Assembly: GCF_020177595.1 (NCBI RefSeq)
Contig: NZ_JAHTBL010000002.1
Coordinates: forward strand, 124,001 to 188,000
Origin: Cognatishimia sp. MH4019
GTDB taxonomy: Bacteria; Pseudomonadota; Alphaproteobacteria; Rhodobacterales; Rhodobacteraceae
Reading direction: 5' to 3'
DNA length: 64,000 nucleotides
Position 1 is the first letter of the stretch, and each line of letters starts with the position of its first letter. Below the pieces are notes generated by a model. That model had not been told where the DNA came from and ran no database searches. It saw only the letters and a program-made list of their open reading frames with translations. Shown here piece by piece: positions 52,820-62,231 of the stretch. A program made the position numbers and the translations under genes.

Positions 52820-54334
52820 TTAGCCCGCCGCGCTGAACAAAGGAAAGGTCACGCCCAGTGACCAAGCCAGGATCAGCCCAAGGCCCAACCCCGCCGCCAA
52901 CGCGCCCTGATGCTGCGCAACCCAGCGGCCCATCAGCCCGTAGACGATGAAGAACAGCAAGATCACGGGCAGGATGATGATGAGAAAGAAGAGCCCCTCG
53001 AAATCGAGCGCTACCGCTGCTGCGAGCGACAGGAAAAACGCCGCCCGCGCGACCAAGCGGTGCCAGAACGGCGCGCGTCCTCCGGCAGTGGTCAGCGCGT
53101 CAGCCACCATGAATGGCACCGTCCCTAGCGCCAGAACTGCCACGATCAGCCAGCGCGTGCCGTTCGGTGTGAAATTCGCCGCATAGCGGTCCAGCCCCAT
53201 GCCGAATGCGCCGATCCCCCAGACCAGCAAAGCGATCAGTCCGATCCAGCCCATCCGGCCAAACGGGACGTTGAAATATCGTAGGATCGCCAGCTGTACT
53301 ACCCCGTAGATCAGCAAATGCACCATCAGGTAGTCGGCGACCAAAACCGGCAGCGCTCCTATGTCGATCCACATCGCGGTCAGTGGTGCGATCACCGCTG
53401 GCACGCCGCTTGCAATCAACAGCTGTCGGGTCTCGAGCGGCACCCGCCGCCCCACGACCTGCGGCAGAAACGCGGCCAGCGCCCAGGCCATCGCCACGAT
53501 AGCGCCCAACAACAGCGCGATCCAACCGCCTGTCATTGCCAGTTTCGGCTCGGAACTGCGCCCATAGGACCGGTCCAGCCATGCCACCGCTTCGCGCAAA
53601 CCCGTGGGGCTATAGAGCACGCCAACATGCTCCACATTCGGGGCAACGACCGCGCGGCGAATCAAATCACCCGCCTCCACCGTATCGCCTTCGCCTGCGC
53701 CCGGCTCAACCGCTTGCATCGCGTCCACCGCCGCGTCGCGCAACATCGGTTCCCAATCGCCGGTGATCATAAGCAGGTCCGTCGGAGCCTGCCCCGTCAC
53801 AGCTTGGGAGAACATCGAGATGCCGATCACAGGCCCCACCCGCGCATCCGCAAGCGCCGCCCGCGCAATCACATCCGTCGCCATCGAGTGCCCGAGCAAG
53901 GCCACCGACCCATCCCACCCGGTCTCTGCAATCGCAAACGTCATTACGCGTCGCGTCTCGTCGATCAGACGCTGCGTGGTGCCTTCGATCTTGTTCACAT
54001 CGCCGGACATCGGCACCGGATTTCGCCCATGTCCTTCAAAATCAAAGGAAAACACACGGTAGCCAGATTGCGCGATGCTCAGCGCGTAAGCCTCCATCAG
54101 TTGCAAAGACCCGGCAAAGCCATGCGCCACGACGACCACCGGGCCATCCGCTTCGGGCTGCGCATAAATCCGCACGGGCGTGGTTCCGGCAAACGCTTCA
54201 GATATCTCCACGCCAGACCGCGCGCCTTCCAGACGCACCAGCGACAGCAGAATACAGGCCAAGGCAACGCAGAAGATCAGCGCGCGGAACACCGCCTTGC
54301 GCAAAGCGCTAAACGCCGCGTCACCTGCGCGCAT
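52820..54334 (-). CDS. Alpha/beta hydrolase fused to a polytopic membrane domain
   Basis: 504 residues. One N-terminal helix (13-35), an alpha/beta hydrolase domain (about 50-270) with oxyanion HGFAGS (71-76), the FEGHGR segment (99-104) and nucleophile Ser150 in GHSMA, then a C-terminal domain of about seven to eight helices (about 285-500). The start lies three bases after the pdxJ stop and the end nine bases before acpS, so it is inside a housekeeping operon. Such a fusion is uncommon. A lipid or acyl-ester substrate in the membrane is plausible, but nothing proves it; no catalytic acid was assigned. Confidence 0.82.
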   Translation of the reverse strand: MRAGDAAFSALRKAVFRALIFCVALACILLSLVRLEGARSGVEISEAFAGTTPVRIYAQPEADGPVVVVAHGFAGSLQLMEAYALSIAQSGYRVFSFDFEGHGRNPVPMSGDVNKIEGTTQRLIDETRRVMTFAIAETGWDGSVALLGHSMATDVIARAALADARVGPVIGISMFSQAVTGQAPTDLLMITGDWEPMLRDAAVDAMQAVEPGAGEGDTVEAGDLIRRAVVAPNVEHVGVLYSPTGLREAVAWLDRSYGRSSEPKLAMTGGWIALLLGAIVAMAWALAAFLPQVVGRRVPLETRQLLIASGVPAVIAPLTAMWIDIGALPVLVADYLMVHLLIYGVVQLAILRYFNVPFGRMGWIGLIALLVWGIGAFGMGLDRYAANFTPNGTRWLIVAVLALGTVPFMVADALTTAGGRAPFWHRLVARAAFFLSLAAAVALDFEGLFFLIIILPVILLFFIVYGLMGRWVAQHQGALAAGLGLGLILAWSLGVTFPLFSAAG

Positions 54335-54337
54335 GGC

Positions 54338-55093
54338 TTAATCCGCAACCCCGGCACGGGCGGCATCCATAATGCCCCGCATCTTTTCAATCGCAGGGCC
54401 AAGGCCCAGAAACAACGCCTCACCCATCAGGAAATGCCCGATGTTCAACTCCATGATCTGCGGCAGCGCGGCAATCGGCGGCACGCAGCCATAGGTCAGC
54501 CCATGGCCCGCATGGACCTCGAGCCCCAGATCATCCGCAAAAGCCGCCATGTCAGTGAGACGTTTCAACTCGTCGTCACGCTCTTCAAAGCGGCCCTCTG
54601 CATGGGCGTCGCAATAGGTGCCGGTATGCAATTCGATCACTTCGGCCCCAATCCGGTGCGCCGCCTCGATCTGGCGTTGATCGGCAGCAATGAAGATCGA
54701 CACCCGCGATCCGGCCTCTCGCAAAGGCGCGATGAACCCCGCCAGCTTGTTTTCTTCGCGGGCCACTTCAAGACCGCCCTCGGTCGTGCGTTCTTCGCGC
54801 TTTTCGGGGACCACGCACACCGCATGAGGCTTGTGCCGCAGAGCAATCGCCTGCATCTCGTCCGTGGCGGCCATCTCGAAATTCAGTGGCACATTCAGCG
54901 CCTCCATCAGCGCATCGATATCCGCGTCGCGCATGTGGCGTCGATCCTCGCGCAGATGCGCCGTGATCCCGTCCGCGCCCGCAGCCTCGGCAATCGCGGC
55001 GGCGCGCAACGGGTCCGGCACAGCGCCCCCGCGCGCATTGCGCAGCGTGGCGACGTGGTCAATATTCACACCCAGTCGGAGTTTCTCAGCCAT
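54338..55093 (-). CDS. pdxJ: Pyridoxine 5'-phosphate synthase
   Basis: 251-residue TIM barrel. [17 protein letters not shown] and the [15 protein letters not shown] block, plus HTGTYCDAH and [10 protein letters not shown], are diagnostic. It condenses 3-amino-2-oxopropyl phosphate with deoxyxylulose 5-phosphate to make pyridoxine phosphate. 27 bases follow DUF2062 and the hydrolase fusion gene begins directly after. Confidence 0.97.
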   Translation of the reverse strand: MAEKLRLGVNIDHVATLRNARGGAVPDPLRAAAIAEAAGADGITAHLREDRRHMRDADIDALMEALNVPLNFEMAATDEMQAIALRHKPHAVCVVPEKREERTTEGGLEVAREENKLAGFIAPLREAGSRVSIFIAADQRQIEAAHRIGAEVIELHTGTYCDAHAEGRFEERDDELKRLTDMAAFADDLGLEVHAGHGLTYGCVPPIAALPQIMELNIGHFLMGEALFLGLGPAIEKMRGIMDAARAGVAD

Positions 55094-55120
55094 GACAGGT
55101 CCTTCCTCTTTGGGCAGAAC

Positions 55121-55780
55121 CTAGTCTGCGGATTTGCCCGCGTCAGCCTTTTTGATCGCTTTTTTCTTCAGCTCGGCCAGCTTCGCCGTAAGCCGCCCCT
55201 TGCGGCGCTTCTGATAGGCGCGGATCACCGGGACGGACAGGTAGTAGACGACCGTCGCCGTGATGATACCGGGGATCAGACCGCCGACCATATAGGGAAA
55301 GAAAACTTCATCATAGAAAACAGTCAGGCCAGTCCAATCGACCTCCTCATGGGTGAAGATGGCCGTAAAATTGTGCCACAGGTCCCAACCGGCATCGACA
55401 AACTTGCCGCCAAAAGACCGCTCCGAGGCTTGCTCTGCCGCGTCCGTGCCAAGGATCCAGTCGCCGAAGGTCAACGACACGACCCCAATGGGGACATAGG
55501 TCAGCGGATTGCCAAAGAATGTCGCCATGAGCGAGGCCAGCACATTGCCGCGCATCACAAACGCAAGAAACGCCGCGATAAAGAAATGTAGCCCGTAGAA
55601 GGGGGTGAATGTGGTGAACACACCCGCCCAAATGCCCCGCGCGATCTTTTCGGGCGTGTCAGGCAAGCGCCGCACCCGGTGCTTGACGTATTCAAACGCA
55701 CGCGCCCAGCCGCCGCGTGGGTAGACGAAGTCCAGAATGGCCTTCGCGACCGAGCGCCTATCCCGACGTTTGAATACCAA
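55121..55780 (-). CDS. DUF2062 domain membrane protein
   Basis: 219 residues with membrane helices in the first and last third (GIWAGVFTTFTPFYGLHFFIAAFLAF at about 47-72, GGLIPGIITATVVYYLSV later), and FFGNPLTYVPIG as in the DUF2062 family. The C-terminus is strongly basic. Function unknown; family members are inner membrane proteins. It follows rsh after 11 bases in the same operon. Confidence 0.86.
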   Translation of the reverse strand: MVFKRRDRRSVAKAILDFVYPRGGWARAFEYVKHRVRRLPDTPEKIARGIWAGVFTTFTPFYGLHFFIAAFLAFVMRGNVLASLMATFFGNPLTYVPIGVVSLTFGDWILGTDAAEQASERSFGGKFVDAGWDLWHNFTAIFTHEEVDWTGLTVFYDEVFFPYMVGGLIPGIITATVVYYLSVPVIRAYQKRRKGRLTAKLAELKKKAIKKADAGKSAD

Positions 55781-55791
55781 AGGTTACGTTC

Positions 55792-57930
55792 CTACTCCGC
55801 CGCTGCTGCGGTCAATGACGTCTCGGGGTCCCTGCGTCGTGCAATCGACGCCACATCGCTTTCTGCCTCTAGCGCGGTCATCACCGTGTGCAGATGTTCC
55901 ACATCGCGCAGGTCCACATCTATCATCAGTCTGTAATAATCTGGTTTACGATCCACGAATTTTAAGTCGCTGATATTGGCCTTTTGTTCGCCGATCAATG
56001 TGCAAATCCGTCCCAGGACGCCCGCATCATTGCTGATCACGACATCCAGCGTGACCGTATAGATCGCACGGTGGGTGCCGGTATGCCATTGCAGGTCGAT
56101 CCACTTGTCCAGATCATCCTCAAGAGCGGCCAATCTCGTGCAATCAATGGCATGCACCAACACGCCTTCGCCGCGCTTTGTGATGCCGACAATCCGCTCG
56201 CCCGGGACAGGCTGACAGCAACCCGAGCGTTTAAACGACTGATCCGGTGACAGACCCACAACCGCGCGCTGCTCATCCACAACATCGCCTTTGGTGTCGG
56301 CCAGTTCAGGGTAAAGCGCGCTGACCACGTCATGGGCCGTGATCTCCGCACTGCCCAAACGCGCAAGCATTTCTGCGCGCCCCGGGATACCCAACCTCTT
56401 CGCCGCCGTGTTCAGCGCCTTGTCCGAGGCTTTCTTGCCAATATGCTCGAACGCCACGCGGGCCAGTTCCGCGCCCAGCTTCATAAAGCGCTCGCGGTCT
56501 TCTTCGCGCAGGGATTTGCGGATCGCGGCCTTGGCCTTGCCGGTCACCGCGATATCAATCCACGTCGCCTGCGGGCGCTGGCCCTCGGCAGTGATGATCT
56601 CAACCGATTGGCCGTTTTTCAGACGTGTCCAAAGCGGCACACGGATCCCGTCCACCTTGGCACCAACACAAGCGCTGCCGATCCGAGTGTGGATCGCATA
56701 GGCAAAATCAATCGGGGTGCCACCGCGCGGCAGCTTGAAAACATCGCCTTTGGGCGTGAAGCAAAAGACCTTGTCCGAATACATCTCCAGCTTGACCGCT
56801 TCGAGGAATTCATCGTGATCCTCCGACATCTCGAACCGTTCGGTCAGGCCGGCGATCCATTTAGCAGGGTCCACCGCAAAGGGGTTCTCCGCCCGCACAC
56901 CATCGCGATAGGACCAATGCGCCGCGACCCCGGCTTCAGCCACCTCGTGCATCTGGCGGGTGCGGATCTGCACCTCTACCCGTTTGCCATCGCGCCCCGA
57001 CACGGTGGTGTGCAACGACCGATAGCCGTTTGATTTCGGCTGACTGATGTAATCCTTGAACCGCCCCGGCACCGACCGCCAGCGCTGGTGGATCGCACCC
57101 AGCACGCGGTAGCAATCTTCCTCGCTGCCGGTGACGATCCGGAAGCCATAAATATCAGACAGGCGCGAGAACCCCTGCTCTTTCTCCTGCATCTTGCGCC
57201 AGATCGAATAGGGCTTCTTGGCACGCCCGAAAACATCCGCCTCAATGCCCGCCTTCTCAAGCTCCAGCCGCATGTCGCCGGTGATCTTGTGCATCACATC
57301 ACCGGTTTCGCGCTGCAACGTGATGAACCGCCGGATGATCGACGACCGCCCTTCGGGGTTGAGCACGCGAAACGCCAGATCCTCCAGCTCTTCGCGCATC
57401 CATTGCATACCCATGCGGCCCGCGAGCGGCGCAAAGATATCCATCGTCTCGCGCGCCTTCTGGGTCTGCTTTTCCGGGCGCATCGACTTGATCGTGCGCA
57501 TGTTGTGCAAACGGTCGGCCAGCTTGACCAGGATCACCCGCATGTCCTTGGACATCGCCATAAAGAGCTTGCGGAAATTCTCGGCCTGCTTCGTCTCGGT
57601 CGAGGATAGCTGAAGGTTTGTCAGCTTGGTGACCCCATCCACCAGCTCGGCGACTTCCTTGCCGAAATGATCGGCCACGTCCCCATAGGTCGAGCGCGTG
57701 TCTTCGATCGTGTCATGCAGTAGCGCTGTAATGATCGTCGCATCATCCAGACGTTGCTCTGCCAGAATGGCAGCCACAGCGACAGGATGCGTAAAATACG
57801 GCTCACCGGAATGGCGATACTGGCCGTGATGCATCTCTTCGCCGTACGCAAAGGCATCGCGGATCAGAGGTTCATTTGTGCGAGGGTTGTAGCTGCGGAC
57901 CAGCTCGATCAGATCATCGTCTGTAATCAT
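55792..57930 (-). CDS. rsh: Bifunctional (p)ppGpp synthetase/hydrolase (RSH)
   Basis: 712 residues: HD hydrolase domain with H72-D73 in LLHDTIED and EPYFTHP, a synthetase domain with RFKDYISQPKSNGYRSLHTT, a TGS domain near 385-445, and a C-terminal ACT domain. Both catalytic sites look intact, consistent with the single long RSH of alphaproteobacteria that makes and degrades the stringent alarmone. It lies after rpoZ, the omega subunit that forms part of the ppGpp site on RNA polymerase. Confidence 0.96.
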   Translation of the reverse strand: MITDDDLIELVRSYNPRTNEPLIRDAFAYGEEMHHGQYRHSGEPYFTHPVAVAAILAEQRLDDATIITALLHDTIEDTRSTYGDVADHFGKEVAELVDGVTKLTNLQLSSTETKQAENFRKLFMAMSKDMRVILVKLADRLHNMRTIKSMRPEKQTQKARETMDIFAPLAGRMGMQWMREELEDLAFRVLNPEGRSSIIRRFITLQRETGDVMHKITGDMRLELEKAGIEADVFGRAKKPYSIWRKMQEKEQGFSRLSDIYGFRIVTGSEEDCYRVLGAIHQRWRSVPGRFKDYISQPKSNGYRSLHTTVSGRDGKRVEVQIRTRQMHEVAEAGVAAHWSYRDGVRAENPFAVDPAKWIAGLTERFEMSEDHDEFLEAVKLEMYSDKVFCFTPKGDVFKLPRGGTPIDFAYAIHTRIGSACVGAKVDGIRVPLWTRLKNGQSVEIITAEGQRPQATWIDIAVTGKAKAAIRKSLREEDRERFMKLGAELARVAFEHIGKKASDKALNTAAKRLGIPGRAEMLARLGSAEITAHDVVSALYPELADTKGDVVDEQRAVVGLSPDQSFKRSGCCQPVPGERIVGITKRGEGVLVHAIDCTRLAALEDDLDKWIDLQWHTGTHRAIYTVTLDVVISNDAGVLGRICTLIGEQKANISDLKFVDRKPDYYRLMIDVDLRDVEHLHTVMTALEAESDVASIARRRDPETSLTAAAAE

Positions 57931-57963
57931 CTGGTCCGCGCCTTCCCAAGGCCGGGTGCGGCC

Positions 57964-58317
57964 TTACTTTTGCCCTTGCGCTTCCATCAGCGCGCGCAGC
58001 AGTTTCTCTTCCGACATATCGTCATCGGCGGGCTTGTCGGCCTCGGCCCCCATCAGAAGCGCCATGGCGTCTTCATCAGGCTCGTCCACCTCGATCTGGG
58101 TCTGATTCGACTCGATCAGACGCTCGCGCAATTCATTGGCCGATTGGGTCTCGTCCGCGATCTCACGCAGGGACACGACGGGGTTCTTGTCATTGTCGCG
58201 ATCCACGGTAATAGCTGCGCCGCTTGAGATTTCGCGCGCACGATGGGCTGCGAGCATAACAAGCTCGAACCGGTTCGGAACCTTATCGACGCAATCTTCG
58301 ACGGTGACGCGGGCCAT
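57964..58317 (-). CDS. rpoZ: RNA polymerase omega subunit
   Basis: 117 residues. [31 protein letters not shown] is the family start; the frame extends four codons upstream but ATG 58317 is used. Omega assists beta' folding and supplies ppGpp site 1. The acidic C-terminal extension ([16 protein letters not shown]) is characteristic of alphaproteobacteria. Directly upstream of rsh. Confidence 0.96.
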   Translation of the reverse strand: MARVTVEDCVDKVPNRFELVMLAAHRAREISSGAAITVDRDNDKNPVVSLREIADETQSANELRERLIESNQTQIEVDEPDEDAMALLMGAEADKPADDDMSEEKLLRALMEAQGQK

Positions 58318-58384
58318 GGGACACTCCACTTGGACAGGACTTAGAAAGTCTGGTTTTAAGGGCTGAGCGGCAGAAACACAAGCC

Positions 58385-58984
58385 TTATTGGCCGTCGCCC
58401 ATCGGCACGACCGCAGCCCGATCTTCCTCAGGCAGCTTGTCCAGCAGTCCCGCTACGGTAACGCCCAGAACCGGATGCGTCCAGTCCGCTGCGATATCGG
58501 CCAGCGGCACCAGCACAAACGCCCGATCCTGTAGACGCGGATGCGGCAGAATCAGCTCATCAGGGGCGCGAAGTTGTTGATTTTCCACAGAAAGCGCTTG
58601 CCACGCTTCTTGCGTCTCCAGATCGGGATAGACCTGCGCCCCCAAGGCCAGCAGATCAATATCCAACGTCCGGCTCGCCCAGCGCTGCGCCCGGTCGCGG
58701 CCAAATTCGGTTTCCACCTCGTGCAAAACCGCCAGCAACTCCCGCGCCGTCAGGTCACTGCGAATTTCCGCGCAGGCGTTCACATAGTCGGGACCAGCAC
58801 CCGCCGGAAAACAAGGCGTTTGGAAAAACCGGCTTTTTTGCAGTATTGTCAGACCTGCATCGGAGAGCTTTTTCAGGCCAAGACGGAGGGTTTCCTCCGG
58901 CGATCCAAAGACTGAGGTCAGGTTGCTGCCCAGCGCAATTAGCGCAATTTCAGTGGCGGAACCCTGCTCATGGGGTTGAAGCAT
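58385..58984 (-). CDS. folK: 2-amino-4-hydroxy-6-hydroxymethyldihydropteridine pyrophosphokinase
   Basis: 199-residue HPPK of folate synthesis. [31 protein letters not shown] and [19 protein letters not shown] make up the pterin and ATP-metal site. ATG 58984; the frame's first residues ([12 protein letters not shown]) precede the conserved core. It is upstream of rpoZ on the same strand, divergent from the NYN gene. The next folate gene of the window, folB, is separate at 60281-60703. Confidence 0.93.
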   Translation of the reverse strand: MLQPHEQGSATEIALIALGSNLTSVFGSPEETLRLGLKKLSDAGLTILQKSRFFQTPCFPAGAGPDYVNACAEIRSDLTARELLAVLHEVETEFGRDRAQRWASRTLDIDLLALGAQVYPDLETQEAWQALSVENQQLRAPDELILPHPRLQDRAFVLVPLADIAADWTHPVLGVTVAGLLDKLPEEDRAAVVPMGDGQ

Positions 58985-59080
58985 TTAGAGTTTCCCGTAT
59001 GTAAACTGAGTAGTTTCGCTGACCATTTACCACTCACGAAGACCACTCACAGGCGAAACTGCATATCGAAAGGAAATTTG

Positions 59081-59653
59081 ATGTTCTATCAAGGCGAACG
59101 GCTTGCGCTGTTCATCGATGGATCGAATCTCTATGCCGCTGCAAAGTCGCTGGGGTTCGACATCGACTACAAACTTCTCCGCCAGGAATTTATGCGGCGC
59201 GGGAAGCTCTTGCGGGCGTTTTATTACACGGCACTGCTTGAGAACGACGAATACTCTCCCATCCGTCCCCTTGTGGACTGGCTCCACTACAACGGCTTTT
59301 CCATGGTCACCAAACCGGCCAAGGAATACACCGACAGCCAGGGCCGCCGGAAGGTCAAAGGCAACATGGATATCGAGTTGACCGTCAACGCGATGGAGCT
59401 TGCGCCCCATGTCGATCACATCGTTATCTTCTCAGGCGATGGTGATTTCCGACCCTTGGTCGAAAGCCTTCAACGTCAGGGCGTGCGCGTCTCGGTCGTC
59501 TCCACGATCCGCAGCCAGCCGCCGATGATCGCAGACGAGCTGCGCCGCCAATGCGATAACTTCATTGAGCTGCAAGAGCTTAAGGACGTGATCGGGCGCC
59601 CCCCGCGCGAGCCGCGGGAAGACAGCCCGCGCGAAATGGCGGAACAGGACTAA
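59081..59653 (+). CDS. NYN domain protein (LabA/DUF88 family)
   Basis: 190 residues. The PIN-like NYN fold starts FIDGSNLYAAAKSLG (Asp13), continues with DIELTVNAME and ends with FSGDGDFRPLVESLQRQG, so the acidic metal-binding residues expected of an RNase-like site are present. A charged, low-complexity tail follows. AAAGGA precedes ATG 59081; the longer upstream frame lacks such a site. Probable ribonuclease or RNA-binding role. Ends at a strong terminator. Confidence 0.87.
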   Translation: MFYQGERLALFIDGSNLYAAAKSLGFDIDYKLLRQEFMRRGKLLRAFYYTALLENDEYSPIRPLVDWLHYNGFSMVTKPAKEYTDSQGRRKVKGNMDIELTVNAMELAPHVDHIVIFSGDGDFRPLVESLQRQGVRVSVVSTIRSQPPMIADELRRQCDNFIELQELKDVIGRPPREPREDSPREMAEQD

Positions 59654-59659
59654 GAGATT

Positions 59660-59692
59660 GGGCGGGCCTTCGGGTCCGCCCTTTTTCTTTTA
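59660..59692 (+). terminator. Terminator after the NYN gene
   Basis: GGGCGGGCC pairs with GGTCCGCCC (one G-T pair) around TTCG, followed by TTTTTCTTTT. Confidence 0.92.
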
Positions 59693-59759
59693 GACGCCCC
59701 CTTGTTCTTCTGCGTCACTCAGGGTTCCTTGCGACCATCAGATGTTGATGGAGACCGCA

Positions 59760-60326
59760 GTGACACGTTCGGAATTTTTGCGCAGCGCTGCGGCACTGGC
59801 CCTGACCGCTCCCCTGGCCGCATGTGCAACGACGGGGGCCTCAACAGTGCAAGACCCCGCACCTTTGGCCGATGCTCTTGCAGCCCTTGACCCAACCGTC
59901 AGCCGCGCTGAAGCCAACCGGGCCGCAGCATTGGCCTTTCGCCTTGCCGCCCAACTGGCCCGCGACTACCAGGTCACCGATCCACCGCTGATCCATAATT
60001 CAAAAGTCCATGCTGGTCTGCGCGACCGAGGTCTGTGCAACCATTTCGCCGAAGACATGCTGGCCCGCCTGCGTCAGGAAAGTTTCCAAACTCTCAAGCT
60101 GCATTGGGCGACGTCGCCCTCGACCCCGCTCCGCATCGTGCACCACGCCCCCGCAATCAGTTCAGCAAATGGCACGTTCCGGGACAGCATCATTCTGGAT
60201 GCGTGGCGCAATTCTGGGCGGCTGTTCTGGGCTCCGGTCTCAGAAGACACCCGCTATAACTGGATGTCGCTCCAAGAGGCTCAGCCGGTGCTGCGCGCAA
60301 GGCGCGACCGCACCGCCGCTAGCTGA
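59760..60326 (+). CDS. Lipoprotein with a possible Cys-His-Asp catalytic pattern
   Basis: 188 residues from the GTG at 59760, which has GGAG about eight bases upstream (ATG 59742 is alternative). An arginine-led, hydrophobic signal ends in lipobox PLAAC. The mature domain contains RGLCNHFAEDM, LRIVHHAP and ILDAWRNSGRLFW. The order Cys, His, Asp in a folded domain resembles transglutaminase-like or papain-like enzymes; this is inference only. Its last 46 bases overlap the convergent folB gene, which is an unusually long antisense overlap. Confidence 0.68.
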   Translation: MTRSEFLRSAAALALTAPLAACATTGASTVQDPAPLADALAALDPTVSRAEANRAAALAFRLAAQLARDYQVTDPPLIHNSKVHAGLRDRGLCNHFAEDMLARLRQESFQTLKLHWATSPSTPLRIVHHAPAISSANGTFRDSIILDAWRNSGRLFWAPVSEDTRYNWMSLQEAQPVLRARRDRTAAS

Positions 60327-60703
60327 TCGGCAGGCACCACCAACCGCACCCCAAGCGAGCCAGCGCCTGCCAGCACCGGGCTTTTACGCAAGGCAATATC
60401 GACCGCTTCGATCTCGGCATAGCCCGCGCATGCCTCGACAATCCGCGTCATCAACCGCTCTTGCGTATGATAATGCCCGTCGCGCGCCAGTCGGTCGATC
60501 TCCACCACAAGCGGGTCGTAGTCAAAAACGCGATCCATCCCATCGGCGTCGATAAAGACCAGCTCCGGATCAATCTTCAGTGTCAGGTCCAGCACATGCG
60601 CATCCGGCACAACATCGCCCGGCCCATATGTGCCGATATCGCAGGCTATCACCAGATCGCGCAACTCCACGGTGCTTTGCAAAACGCTACTCCTCGAAAC
60701 CAT
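60281..60703 (-). CDS. folB: Dihydroneopterin aldolase
   Basis: 140-residue FolB-type tunnelling fold: VELRDLVIACDIGTY near the start, with VFDYDPLVVEIDRLARDGHYHTQERLMTRIVE in the middle and ALRKSPVLAGAGSLGVRLV at the end. It cleaves 7,8-dihydroneopterin in folate synthesis. Its start overlaps the preceding small gene by 17 bases, and its C-terminal codons overlap the opposite-strand lipoprotein gene by 46 bases. The first seven residues are uncertain. Confidence 0.85.
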   Translation of the reverse strand: MVSRSSVLQSTVELRDLVIACDIGTYGPGDVVPDAHVLDLTLKIDPELVFIDADGMDRVFDYDPLVVEIDRLARDGHYHTQERLMTRIVEACAGYAEIEAVDIALRKSPVLAGAGSLGVRLVVPADQLAAVRSRLARSTG

Positions 60704-60884
60704 TGTCGAAATCGGTGTCGGCCCAACGCGCCACTTCCTGCGTCAGCCGTTTCTTATACCGGCGCTGCCGCCTGCGCGCTTTGGCGGGGCTTGCCCGCCA
60801 CCCTTCGCGCTTGTCCGACACCAGTTCATCAATGTCGTCTGCCGTCTCAACCCGGCGCGCATCTTTGGGAGAGCTGCGCTTCAC
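60687..60884 (-). CDS. Small basic protein of unknown function
   Basis: 65 residues, strongly charged (ARRRQRRYKKRLTQEVARW), with an acidic C-terminus (DTDFDNGFEE). It overlaps the preceding 101-residue gene by four bases (ATGA) and folB by 17 bases, so expression as the middle gene of a coupled unit is likely. No family recognised; a nucleic-acid or rRNA-binding role would fit the charge but is not shown. Confidence 0.5.
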   Translation of the reverse strand: MKRSSPKDARRVETADDIDELVSDKREGWRASPAKARRRQRRYKKRLTQEVARWADTDFDNGFEE

Positions 60885-61186
60885 CGCAATTTCCCCCGCC
60901 AGATCAGCGATTGCCGGTTCATCTCATGCAAATCCGCGCGGCCCTGCGCGATCTCCTCCGCCAGCCGAACAGCCTGTATCGCCTGCGCCGGTGTTAAATG
61001 CTTGTAGGCTGGCCGCTCCAGATGGTCGTACCAAGTGCCGCCGCAAACGTGATCCAAAACGATCCGCTGAAAGCAATGGTCATTCACCACAGGCCAGCCG
61101 CGCGCATTGTCGCGCGCCATCTGCGGCAGCACCTCGCGCGTCAGCCGCAGATACTCCGCCACGATGTCCAAATGTTCCGTTTCCAT
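60881..61186 (-). CDS. Small conserved-looking protein of unknown function
   Basis: 101 residues, no signal or membrane segment. Striking motifs are NDHCFQRIVLDHVCGGTWYDHLERPAYKHL and NRQSLIWRGKLR, rich in His, Cys, Trp and Tyr, as would suit a metal or nucleotide site. It heads a coupled unit with the 65-residue gene and folB, facing away from ispH across about 95 bases. I recognise no named family. Confidence 0.6.
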   Translation of the reverse strand: METEHLDIVAEYLRLTREVLPQMARDNARGWPVVNDHCFQRIVLDHVCGGTWYDHLERPAYKHLTPAQAIQAVRLAEEIAQGRADLHEMNRQSLIWRGKLR

Positions 61187-61280
61187 AGCCAGCGATCTAG
61201 CCGGGCGCGCATGAAGGGCAATGCGCCCTCTAGACCTCGGCCCCCCTCTGCCTTACCTCTTGAGGGAACCGGAGAAAACC

Positions 61281-62231
61281 ATGACCAAGCCCGCTCTGAC
61301 CCTCTATCTCGCAGCCCCGCGCGGCTTTTGCGCAGGCGTTGACCGCGCCATCAAGATCGTCGAGATGGCGCTGCAAAAATGGGGCGCGCCGGTCTATGTC
61401 CGCCACGAAATAGTGCATAACAAATTTGTCGTGGACAGCTTGCGCGATCAGGGCGCAGTGTTTGTCGAAGAGCTTGACCAATGCCCTGACGACCGCCCCG
61501 TCATCTTCTCGGCCCATGGCGTGCCGAAAGCCGTCCCCGCGGCGGCTGCAAAGCGCGAAATGATCTATGTGGACGCCACCTGCCCGCTGGTCAGCAAGGT
61601 CCATATCGAGGCCGAGCGTCACAATCGCAACGGTCTGCAAATGATCATGATTGGCCATGAAGGCCACCCCGAAACTGTCGGGACCATGGGTCAGTTGCCC
61701 GAGGGCGAAGTGCTGTTGGTCGAAACCGTCGAAGACGTCGCCACGGTGCAGGTCCGCGACCCCGACAAGCTGGCGTTCGTGACGCAAACCACGCTGTCGG
61801 TCGATGACACGATCGACATCGTTGCAGCGCTGAAAGCCCGTTTCCCGGCCATCGTCGGCCCTCATAAGGAAGACATCTGCTACGCCACGACCAACCGGCA
61901 GGAAGCCGTCAAAGCCATAGCAGGCAAATGCGACGCGCTACTGGTTGTTGGCGCGCCAAACTCGTCCAACTCCAAACGCTTGGTCGAGGTCGCCTCTCGC
62001 GAGGGTTGCCAATACGCCCAGCTCGTCCAACGCGCGACCGACATCGACTGGCGCGCGTTGGAGGGCATCAAGACCCTCGGCATCACCGCCGGCGCCTCCG
62101 CCCCCGAAGTGCTCATCAATGAGGTGATCGACGCCTTCCGCGACCGCTTCGACACCACCGTCGAGCAGGTCACCACAGCCGAAGAAAACGTCGAGTTCAA
62201 AGTCCCCCGCGTCCTGAGAGAGCCCGCATGA
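61281..62231 (+). CDS. ispH: 4-hydroxy-3-methylbut-2-enyl diphosphate reductase
   Basis: 316-residue iron-sulfur enzyme of the MEP isoprenoid pathway. Its three cluster cysteines are at expected positions: Cys17 in RGFCAG, near 99 in DATCPLV, and near 198 in [10 protein letters not shown]. The PNSSNS substrate loop is present. GGAGAAAA precedes ATG 61281; the frame is open further upstream. It heads an operon of overlapping genes with the LysE transporter, DUF3429, methyltransferase and rnhA. Confidence 0.97.
   Translation: MTKPALTLYLAAPRGFCAGVDRAIKIVEMALQKWGAPVYVRHEIVHNKFVVDSLRDQGAVFVEELDQCPDDRPVIFSAHGVPKAVPAAAAKREMIYVDATCPLVSKVHIEAERHNRNGLQMIMIGHEGHPETVGTMGQLPEGEVLLVETVEDVATVQVRDPDKLAFVTQTTLSVDDTIDIVAALKARFPAIVGPHKEDICYATTNRQEAVKAIAGKCDALLVVGAPNSSNSKRLVEVASREGCQYAQLVQRATDIDWRALEGIKTLGITAGASAPEVLINEVIDAFRDRFDTTVEQVTTAEENVEFKVPRVLREPA

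Noticed and set aside
53318-55591. 757-codon plus-strand frame opposite the hydrolase fusion, pdxJ and DUF2062 genes
   Set aside because: Antisense shadow of three well supported genes.
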